The notes beneath the pieces were generated by a model. That model was not told the DNA's origin. It worked only from the letters and a program-made list of their open reading frames with translations, and did not search any database. DNA of 6,359 nucleotides from an uncultured Saprospiraceae bacterium (GTDB lineage Bacteria > Bacteroidota > Bacteroidia > Chitinophagales > Saprospiraceae), in the NCBI GenBank assembly GCA_938044055.1, contig CALIQO010000565.1:1-6359 (forward strand). Reading direction: 5' to 3'. Position numbers and translations under genes: made by a program. This document shows, piece after piece, positions 1 to 4,861 of the stretch. Numbering within the stretch: position 1 is the first letter of the stretch; each line of letters starts with the position of its first letter.

Positions 1-314
1 GATTTGTGATTTAATACAGTATCACCGACCATAAGGCTCCCAGACTGAGCAGGAATCCGCTTCTCAAAAGGAATGCCTTGATAGTAATCATTCGTCCCTT
101 CGAGGCTTTTCAAACCATGCATTCTAAACTCTTCTGCAATAAATCTTGCTGCAACATGATTGCCCATTTCTCCTGTATTTCTCCCTTTCATCTCATCAGA
201 TGCTAGAAAGTATATGTCTCTTTTGATAACGTTGGTATCTATTTGCGGTAGCGATTGCGCCATGGCTGTCTGCACACATATGATAGATAGTAGTGTAATA
301 ATTATAAATCTCAT
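1..314 (-). CDS. Secreted M28-type peptidase, N-terminal part (runs off left edge)
   Basis: I translated this partial gene by hand from an ATG at 314 down to the window edge: 104 full codons, with no stop. The first 19 residues are a Sec signal peptide (basic R2, a hydrophobic stretch FIIITLLSIICV, then A-M-A before Q20), so the product should be exported to the periplasm or outside. The mature start, with LASDEMKGRNTGEMG (residues 37-51), AARFIAEEFRMHGLK (55-69) and the NDYYQGIPF stretch (75-83), follows the usual opening of Bacteroidota M28 zinc aminopeptidases, in which a PA domain often follows. The zinc ligands and catalytic Asp/Glu lie outside the window, so activity cannot be judged. 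The gene starts 26 nt after the T-tract of the ilvE terminator. I see no good -7 box there, so it depends either on read-through or on a promoter I do not recognise. No clear Shine-Dalgarno site is present. Confidence 0.8.
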   Translation of the reverse strand, partial: MRFIIITLLSIICVQTAMAQSLPQIDTNVIKRDIYFLASDEMKGRNTGEMGNHVAARFIAEEFRMHGLKSLEGTNDYYQGIPFEKRIPAQSGSLMVGDTVLNHK

Positions 315-340
315 GAACCGTTCATTTTAATTTAGATGAT

Positions 341-377
341 TAAAATAAAAAGAGACCAATGTTGTCATCAGCCTCTT
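341..377 (-). terminator. Intrinsic terminator of ilvE
   Basis: Read on the minus strand, an 11-bp hairpin (5' arm AAGAGGCTGAT, 6-nt loop GACAAC, 3' arm ATTGGTCTCTT) forms with three G-U wobbles and is followed directly by TTTTTATTTT. It lies 15 nt beyond the ilvE stop codon. The wobbles and the T-tract only work in the minus direction, which fits termination of ilvE transcription before the peptidase gene. Confidence 0.75.
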
Positions 378-392
378 ATATGTCTATTTTTT

Positions 393-1469
393 TTATACTG
401 CTTGCAATTCTATGGTCGCTTCTTGAATCCAACCATGCGTATCTGCGATCTTCTTTGCCCGGATTCCGTTAATGGTTTCCTTGAGCATCGGTCCTACCAC
501 ATAGTTTTCTGCATCTAGTGAGAGCACCCTGTCTTTATACTTGATATCTGATACAATGGCGACAACTGCTGCCGTTCCTGTTCCGAAAACTTCTTGCAGC
601 TTACCTGCATCATAAGCCTGCAACAACTCATCTATAGATATCGGTCTTACTTCTACTTCTAATCCCTTGTCTTTCATGATATGCATCATGGTGTCCCGAG
701 TTATTCCTTTTAATATGGTTCCATCCGTTGCCGGAGTAACAACCTTACCATCTATCAAGAAGAAAATATTCATTGTCCCTACTTCTTGGATAAATTTAAA
801 TTCTTTAGCATCTAGCCACATAATCTGGTCGTAACCTTCTTTCTTAGCCAGCATAGCCGGATACAAAGACGCAGCATAATTCCCTGCTGTTTTTGCCTCT
901 CCTACACCACCTACTGCAGCACGCACGTAAGTCTCTTCCGCTTTAAGTTTTACAGGCTTAGCATAATAAGGCCCTACTGGCGCACATATAATGATGAATC
1001 TATATGTTTCACTCGGTCTGACACCGACATACTCATCTGTAGCAAACATGAATGGGCGCACATACAATGCACTCCCTTGTGCAGGCGGAATCCATGCTTT
1101 ATCGAGGGCTACAAGATTGCTTACAGCTTGTACAAACATGTCTTCAGGAATCTCTGGCATACACATTCTTACCGCAGATTTATTCATTCTTACAGCGTGC
1201 ATTTCAGGTCTGAATAAGAGCGGAGTTCCTATATCGTCTCTAGTAGCTTTCATTCCTTCGAATATAGACTGACCATAATGCCATGCCATATTAGCAGGAT
1301 GAACTTCCATGGTTGCGGTAGGTCTGATTTCAAGATTCGTCCATTGTCCATCGACGTAATCCGCCACAAACATGTGGTCAGAGAATATTTTACCGAAAAC
1401 GAGATTGTCGAAATCAACAGTAGATAACCTTGATTCCTTAGATAGGGTAATATTAAAATCGTAATTCAT
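393..1469 (-). CDS. ilvE: Branched-chain amino acid aminotransferase (class IV, PLP)
   Basis: This 358-residue protein has the normal length for a group II branched-chain aminotransferase. The enzyme reversibly transfers the amino group between glutamate and the 2-oxo acids of leucine, isoleucine and valine in the cytoplasm, using pyridoxal phosphate. Visible landmarks are HYGQSIFEGMKA (64-75), LYVRPFMFATDEYVGV (135-150), the Schiff-base lysine K193 in GEAKTAGNY (190-198), the PLP-contacting E229 in FIQEVGTMN (226-234), the class IV signature ILKGITRDT (252-260) and the cofactor phosphate-binding EVFGTGTAA (293-301). All key residues are present. The start at 1469 is supported by the usual N-terminal extension before the fold and by a -7-type box 48 nt upstream. 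The leader has no Shine-Dalgarno site, as is common in Bacteroidota. The gene is transcribed alone, with a terminator after it and a divergent gene upstream. Confidence 0.95.
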   Translation of the reverse strand: MNYDFNITLSKESRLSTVDFDNLVFGKIFSDHMFVADYVDGQWTNLEIRPTATMEVHPANMAWHYGQSIFEGMKATRDDIGTPLLFRPEMHAVRMNKSAVRMCMPEIPEDMFVQAVSNLVALDKAWIPPAQGSALYVRPFMFATDEYVGVRPSETYRFIIICAPVGPYYAKPVKLKAEETYVRAAVGGVGEAKTAGNYAASLYPAMLAKKEGYDQIMWLDAKEFKFIQEVGTMNIFFLIDGKVVTPATDGTILKGITRDTMMHIMKDKGLEVEVRPISIDELLQAYDAGKLQEVFGTGTAAVVAIVSDIKYKDRVLSLDAENYVVGPMLKETINGIRAKKIADTHGWIQEATIELQAV

Positions 1470-1488
1470 TTGGTAGATTTAGTTCTAT

Positions 1489-1500
1489 GATGATATCATC
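1489..1500. repeat. 12-bp perfect palindrome in the ilvE leader
   Basis: GATGATATCATC is a perfect palindrome. It lies between the predicted ilvE -7 box and the ilvE start codon, so it falls in the transcribed leader or just after the transcription start. It could be an operator for a dimeric repressor, but 12-bp palindromes of this kind also arise by chance and no second copy was seen. Confidence 0.35.
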
Positions 1501-1517
1501 GGGTTAGTTAGCTTTCG

Positions 1518-1525
1518 CAAAAATA
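1518..1525 (-). promoter_or_regulatory. Predicted -7 promoter element of ilvE
   Basis: The minus strand reads TATTTTTG here, an exact match to the Bacteroidota sigma-A -7 consensus TAnnTTTG, 48 nt before the ilvE ATG. I see no clear TTG -33 partner at the expected spacing, only a T-rich stretch (ATTTTTAG), so this rests on the -7 match, the position, and the same octamer before two other genes here. Confidence 0.55.
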
Positions 1526-1619
1526 CAGTTTTCTTAGCTAAAAATCTGCTCTGATCATTGACTATGTCGGAGTCACTAAAATTAATTTATCATAATATTT
1601 ATAAATACTTTAAGCTTGC

Positions 1620-2063
1620 ATGTCAACCGTATGCTTTACCTTGGCCATTATGGAAAGATATGCCATCCCCGAATCCGCAATTCCGACTCCGGCTGGAGAA
1701 GGAAAAAAGAAAATGCTCATGCTGTTAAAAAAAGGACAGTTATCGGATGAAAATAAAGGCAAACTAGCAGCCATTGCATCCGCTATCAAGCACGACCTAT
1801 CCGCAGATATTTGGATAATTGAATCCGATAATCGCCTGCACCTTCATTCATTTATTTTAGAAAATGAGGTAAAATATGTAATAAGTTTTGGCCTCGGCCC
1901 AGAAGATATCAGTCTGCATATGGATGCCTATGTGCCTTACTATTTTTATGCATTAGAAAATTATAAGTTGATGTTTTCTGACCCACTAGAAACTATGCTT
2001 ACCGATGTCAATAGGAAAAAGGCATTATGGAAGACATTGCAAGCAACTTTCCTACAAGGATAA
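1620..2063 (+). CDS. Small conserved protein, possibly a DNA polymerase III psi (HolD)-like subunit
   Basis: This 147-residue protein has no signal peptide or membrane segment. I do not recognise it with certainty. Its layout resembles the psi subunit of the polymerase III clamp loader complex: a helical stretch followed by DIWIIES (63-69), a strand KYVISFG (85-91) with GPEDISL (93-99), then KLMFSDPLETML (116-127) and a C-terminal helix DVNRKKALWKTLQATF (129-144). E. coli psi ends in a similar order (WRLG, LSL, a short SP-L segment, then NPTARAALWQQI), recalled from memory and not aligned by tool. If correct, it would act in the cytoplasm at the replisome. An in-frame stop at 1611 limits the start to the ATG at 1620 or the one at 1650 (MERYAIPE). 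Neither has a Shine-Dalgarno site, and 1650 may be the true start because the first ten residues look unlike the rest. It is followed after 2 bp by rdgB and is probably co-transcribed with it. Confidence 0.7.
   Translation: MSTVCFTLAIMERYAIPESAIPTPAGEGKKKMLMLLKKGQLSDENKGKLAAIASAIKHDLSADIWIIESDNRLHLHSFILENEVKYVISFGLGPEDISLHMDAYVPYYFYALENYKLMFSDPLETMLTDVNRKKALWKTLQATFLQG
2056..2060 (+). promoter_or_regulatory. Shine-Dalgarno site that fixes the rdgB start
   Basis: AAGGA lies 5 nt before the ATG at 2066 and sits inside the last two sense codons of the upstream gene. It is the only clear Shine-Dalgarno site I see in the window, and it supports starting rdgB at 2066 and not at the in-frame ATG at 2027. 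Confidence 0.65.
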
Positions 2064-2065
2064 TT

Positions 2066-2647
2066 ATGAAAGAATACATACTTGCTACTCATAATGCCCA
2101 TAAGGTTACTGAGATCAATGCCTTAATCAGAGATGAAACTTTCCGATTTGTCACCTTATCCGATATCGGATGGAATGAAGAAATTATAGAAGACGGAACC
2201 ACCCTGCAAGAAAATGCACGAATCAAGGCTCAGGCAATCTGGGATAATCGACAGAACCCTTCCATAGGAGAAGATACAGGACTTGAAATTGAAGCACTTA
2301 ATATGGAGCCTGGCGTATACACAGCTAGATATGCCGGACCAGATAAAAATGCTGACCTGAACATGGACAAGGTCCTTAAATCTTTGGGGGATAAAGAAAA
2401 TAGAAAAGCCCAATTCAGAACAGCTATCTGCTTGATTGAAGCAGGCAATATCCATCATTTCGAAGGAATTGTAAGAGGACATATTGCTCTTTCTAAGCGG
2501 GGTAAAGGAGGATTTGGCTATGACCCTATTTTTATTCCAGAAGGCTATGACCAGACTTTCTCAGAGTTATCGTCAAACATAAAAAACACCATCAGCCATA
2601 GAGCTCGAGCTGTAGGAAAGTTGATCGAATTTCTAAGATCCCTTTAG
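2066..2647 (+). CDS. rdgB: Non-canonical purine NTP pyrophosphatase (XTP/dITPase, Ham1 family)
   Basis: The 193-residue product hydrolyses dITP, ITP and XTP to the monophosphate and pyrophosphate, which keeps deaminated purines out of DNA and RNA. It is cytoplasmic and needs Mg2+. The order of family motifs is complete: the N-terminal ILATHNAHKVTEI (5-17), LQENARIKA (47-55), the acidic GEDTGLEI (68-75) whose D70 matches the catalytic Asp of the usual ADDSGL motif, PGVYTARYAG (82-91), GGFGYDPIF (148-156) and ISHRARA (176-182). The start at 2066 gives the canonical opening and a Shine-Dalgarno site, and a longer reading from 2027 would add 13 residues overlapping the previous gene. One oddity is SSNIKN (169-174), where most members have a Glu before the lysine. 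The gene begins 2 bp after the psi-like gene and is followed 20 bp later by the DinB-family gene. Confidence 0.95.
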   Translation: MKEYILATHNAHKVTEINALIRDETFRFVTLSDIGWNEEIIEDGTTLQENARIKAQAIWDNRQNPSIGEDTGLEIEALNMEPGVYTARYAGPDKNADLNMDKVLKSLGDKENRKAQFRTAICLIEAGNIHHFEGIVRGHIALSKRGKGGFGYDPIFIPEGYDQTFSELSSNIKNTISHRARAVGKLIEFLRSL

Positions 2648-2667
2648 TAAATCATTTATCGCTATCT

Positions 2668-3194
2668 ATGAAATTCGAAATCAATAAGTCTATAGAAATT
2701 CTCAGTCGTACACCTTCCGTTTTAGAGGTGATGCTTACAGATCTATCATCAGAATGGATAGAAAAAAATGAGGGAGAAAATACTTGGAGCCCATATGACA
2801 TTATCGGTCATCTCATCCATGGCGAGAAAACAGATTGGATCCCTAGAGCACGAATCATTCTGTCCGATGTGGAGGATAAAACATTCGTGCCCTTTGATAG
2901 GTTCGCTCAGATGAATCAACAGAAAGTATCTATGACTGAATGCTTGTTGAATTCAGAAGCCTTAGGGAAGAAAACATAGCGGTTCTTAAGTCTATGAATC
3001 TGACCGATACTGACTTATCGAAAGAAGGGAATCATCCTGAGTTAGGTAAGGCTAAATTAAAGGAACTTCTTGCCACCTGGACCATTCATGACCTAGGCCA
3101 CATATCTCAGATCTCTAGGGTTATGGCCAGACAATATGAAACGGAAGTAGGACCATGGATCCGATACCTAAGCATTTTACATGAGGAGAAATAA
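2668..3194 (+). pseudogene. DinB/YfiT-like metal-binding protein, interrupted by a frameshift
   Basis: Two overlapping frames together encode one DinB-superfamily four-helix protein. Frame one (2668-2979) gives the N-terminal half, with TWSPYDIIGHLIHGEKTDW (39-57) holding H48 and H51. Frame two (2940-3194) continues with LVEFRSLREEN, NHPELG and ATWTIHDLGHISQI, which carries the HxxxH pair. The family's three-histidine metal site is thus split between the frames. The join lies near 2938-2942: one extra A in GAATG (making GAAATG) would give SMTEMLVEFRSL and a normal 175-residue protein. After the shift, frame one adds 12 unrelated residues and stops at 2977-2979. No canonical slippery heptamer is present, so this looks like a one-base deletion in a short A-run, or a sequencing error, not programmed frameshifting. 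The frame-two ATG at 2940 could in principle restart translation. Such proteins often act in thiol-dependent or damage-response chemistry, but no substrate can be named. It is the last gene of the plus-strand run. Confidence 0.8.
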
Positions 3195-3236
3195 TGAACT
3201 ACCTTGCTTTTAATCGTAAGAAAGTACAGCTCAGAA

Positions 3237-4100
3237 TCATGTTGTCAGATCCAGTATCATCAATGCACCGAATACAACACTCGCAAGTCCATTAGTCGTA
3301 AAGAATGCCATGTTGATTTTGGATTGGTCTTTAGAAGAGACAATCATGTGCTGGTAGACCAGCATAACAAGAAATATTCCTAAACCGATCCAGTGTATCC
3401 AGTCTAACTTAGGGTATAAGTCGACAATAAACCAACCCGCAAGACACAACAGCGATCCTGTCACAAGGTGAAGCAATACACTGACGCGCAACGCATTATC
3501 TACGCCTATGGCTTGAGGTATAGAGTATAAGTCTGCATGCTCATCGAAAGCTCGATCTTGTAGTGCATAGATGATATCGAAACCAGCAACCCAGGTGAGC
3601 ACAGCTCCACCATACAATACAGGAATTATGTCGAACTGTCCCGTTACAGCTAGATAGGAACCGATCGGTGCCAGCGCTAAACCTAATCCCAGTATCAAGT
3701 GACACATCCACGTAAATCGTTTCGTATAAGAATAACCCAGTATAATAATCAAGGCAATAGGACTTAGTAATAGACACAAAGTATTCAGGAAGTAGCAACA
3801 CACGCAGAAGAGTATAATGTTCATCCAGATAAAAACAACAACCCCACTGGGGCTCAGTATTCCTGCTGGAATCTCTCTTTTCTTCGTTCTAGGATTAAGA
3901 GCATCTATCTTCCGGTCTGCGTATCTGTTGAATGCCATGGCAGCATTTCTCGCTGTAATCATACAACCAAGGACCAAGGCGAGTTTCACATAACTAAATG
4001 AATAAGAAGGATGGCATACGGCTAGAAAAAAACCAACCAGAGAAAAGGGCAAGGCGAATACCGTGTGGCTAAACTTCACCAATCTGAAATAATCTCTCAT
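3237..4100 (-). CDS. UbiA-family polyprenyltransferase, probably MqnP-like (menaquinone pathway)
   Basis: This 287-residue protein has about nine hydrophobic membrane segments (roughly 13-30, 38-55, 84-104, 105-123, 131-152, 157-180, 203-226, 234-252 and 264-284). UbiA enzymes transfer a polyprenyl chain from its diphosphate to an aromatic acceptor in the inner membrane. Both Asp-rich Mg2+-diphosphate sites are intact: NRYADRKID (58-66; N58, D62, D66) followed by NPRTKKREIPAG (69-80), and DIIYALQDRAFDEHADL (175-191; D175, D182, D186) followed by SIP. These forms match the 'putative 4-hydroxybenzoate polyprenyltransferase' group that includes MqnP of the futalosine route. Since Bacteroidota make menaquinone, a role in that pathway is the best inference, but the acceptor cannot be read from the sequence and UbiA proper remains possible. 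The gene has its own -7-like box just after the terminator of the lipoprotein gene. Its stop faces the DinB-family gene across a 42-bp gap with no obvious terminator. Confidence 0.88.
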   Translation of the reverse strand: MRDYFRLVKFSHTVFALPFSLVGFFLAVCHPSYSFSYVKLALVLGCMITARNAAMAFNRYADRKIDALNPRTKKREIPAGILSPSGVVVFIWMNIILFCVCCYFLNTLCLLLSPIALIIILGYSYTKRFTWMCHLILGLGLALAPIGSYLAVTGQFDIIPVLYGGAVLTWVAGFDIIYALQDRAFDEHADLYSIPQAIGVDNALRVSVLLHLVTGSLLCLAGWFIVDLYPKLDWIHWIGLGIFLVMLVYQHMIVSSKDQSKINMAFFTTNGLASVVFGALMILDLTT

Positions 4101-4120
4101 GGTTTACAAATTGTTTTTCA

Positions 4121-4128
4121 CAAAAATA
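4121..4128 (-). promoter_or_regulatory. Predicted -7 promoter element of the UbiA-family gene
   Basis: TATTTTTG on the minus strand matches TAnnTTTG exactly and lies 20 nt before the start codon at 4100, which implies a very short leader of about 14 nt. It coincides with the T-tract of the preceding terminator. No clear -33 TTG is seen, because that region is occupied by the terminator stem. Confidence 0.45.
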
Positions 4129-4163
4129 AAAAAGTCTGCTTAGTACATACTAAACAGACTTTT
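4121..4163 (-). terminator. Intrinsic terminator of the DUF1573 lipoprotein gene
   Basis: On the minus strand a stem of about 15 bp (5' arm AAAAGTCTGTTTAGT, 3' arm ACTAAGCAGACTTTT, 4-nt loop) is followed by TTTATTTTTG. Its single non-Watson-Crick position is a U-G wobble in the minus-strand RNA but a C-A mismatch in the plus-strand RNA, so it is built for minus-strand transcripts. It begins 23 nt after the lipoprotein stop codon. Confidence 0.85.
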
Positions 4164-4186
4164 AATCTTAAAGTTGATATAACTTC

Positions 4187-4726
4187 TTATGAAGTCGGAG
4201 CAGCTGGTTCAGCAGCTTCTTTATCAACGCTTCCTTTTATTGTAAGGTATGAGTTAGCAGGATCCGTGTTAGCCGTAATGGTAACTCTCTTAGACTGATT
4301 CTGTCCACCTACTTTTCCTTTTCCTTTAGAATCAAATACAACTTTGATTTCTCCTTTATCACCTGGAGCTATAGGCTCTCTCGGCCAGTCAGGAACTGTA
4401 CATCCACAACTGCCTTTAGCGTTGCTGATGATTAATGGCTCATCACCTGAATTAGTAAAGCTATACACGTGAGTAACTTTTTCTCCTTCCATGATGGTTC
4501 CGTAGTCAAATGTGTTTTCCTCAAATGTCAATTTAGTTAATGGACCAGCAGGTACTGGCGCAGCAGCAGGTGCAGGAGTTGCCGGTGCATTACCATTCAC
4601 ATTAGTCGTTGCAGGAGTAGTGTTTAATGCTTCTCTTGCATCGTCTGTCTTACCGTCTGTTTTACAAGCAACCATAGTCATGCACAATGCAAGGGTTAAT
4701 ACAGATAAAAACTTGATACTTTTCAT
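4187..4726 (-). CDS. DUF1573-domain lipoprotein
   Basis: The 179-residue product opens with a lipoprotein signal peptide: K2 and K5, a hydrophobic core FLSVLTLALCMTM, then V-A-C with lipidated C21. A low-complexity Ala/Pro/Thr linker (about 36-62) leads to a single DUF1573 Ig-like domain (64-168). This carries the family hallmark GSCGCTVPDWPREPIAPGD (105-123), with C107 and C109, and VVFDSKGKGKVGG (129-141), then an acidic Ala/Pro tail. Such proteins are common in Bacteroidota and their biochemical function is not established. Acidic residues after the lipid Cys (CKTDGKTDD) may favour export to the outer surface, which is only an inference. I place the start at 4726 because it creates the signal peptide; an in-frame ATG at 4804 would add 26 residues that run through the predicted promoter. 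The leader just before the ATG is A-rich (TTAAAGAA) and has no GGAG-type site. It is flanked by its own promoter-like box and terminator and so looks monocistronic. Confidence 0.9.
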   Translation of the reverse strand: MKSIKFLSVLTLALCMTMVACKTDGKTDDAREALNTTPATTNVNGNAPATPAPAAAPVPAGPLTKLTFEENTFDYGTIMEGEKVTHVYSFTNSGDEPLIISNAKGSCGCTVPDWPREPIAPGDKGEIKVVFDSKGKGKVGGQNQSKRVTITANTDPANSYLTIKGSVDKEAAEPAAPTS

Positions 4727-4792
4727 TTCTTTAATTTTTTTTATAGAATTATAGTCAATTTTATATAACAGGGCAGAATTATCTTCCTCCCA

Positions 4793-4800
4793 CAAAAATA
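4793..4800 (-). promoter_or_regulatory. Predicted -7 promoter element of the DUF1573 lipoprotein gene
   Basis: TATTTTTG on the minus strand again matches TAnnTTTG exactly, 66 nt before the ATG at 4726. It overlaps the codons of the longer possible reading from 4804, which argues for the shorter protein. No clear -33 TTG is present at the usual spacing. Confidence 0.5.
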
Positions 4801-4836
4801 ACATAGATTTTCAGCTCATATTTCATTATCATTCCA

Positions 4837-4853
4837 GTTAACAACTCGTTAAC
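4837..4853. repeat. Paired GTTAAC palindromes after polX
   Basis: Two GTTAAC palindromes lie 11 bp apart (start to start) with AACTC between them. They can be read as a direct repeat on one face of the helix or as a 6-bp hairpin with a 5-nt loop. No T-tract follows in either direction, so a normal intrinsic terminator is unlikely. They sit between the polX stop and the lipoprotein promoter and could serve as a binding site for that promoter or as a weak 3' hairpin for polX. Confidence 0.35.
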
Positions 4854-4861
4854 AGCGCTCC

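Noticed and set aside
336..518. Plus-strand open frame across the ilvE 3' end and terminator
   Set aside because: It crosses the terminator hairpin and is antisense to the conserved ilvE C-terminus.
991..1272. Plus-strand open frame inside ilvE
   Set aside because: It is antisense to a complete, well-conserved aminotransferase and has no family features of its own.
2027..2065. Longer rdgB reading starting at the ATG at 2027
   Set aside because: It overlaps the end of the upstream gene and adds 13 residues ahead of the canonical ILATHN opening, while the ATG at 2066 has an AAGGA site at good spacing.
2934..2979. Programmed -1 frameshift in the DinB-family gene
   Set aside because: No X-XXY-YYZ slippery heptamer or clear downstream stem is seen, and this family is not known to use frameshifting.
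3195..3236. Bidirectional terminator between the convergent DinB-family and UbiA-family genes
   Set aside because: Only a 4-5 bp weak stem (CTTT...AAAG) can be drawn, and no T-tract follows in either direction.
3194..3295. Small plus-strand ORF (about 33 codons) beginning at the TAATG overlap after the DinB-family gene
   Set aside because: Most of it lies antisense to the UbiA-family gene, and its translation shows no recognisable pattern.
4512..4754. Plus-strand open frame opposite the lipoprotein gene, rich in Ala/Gly/Val
   Set aside because: It is the complement of the Ala/Pro/Thr-rich linker and signal peptide; its hydrophobic look is a composition effect.
4727..4804. 26-residue N-terminal extension of the DUF1573 lipoprotein
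   Set aside because: It would bury the signal peptide and run through the predicted -7 box; starting at 4726 gives a normal lipoprotein signal.
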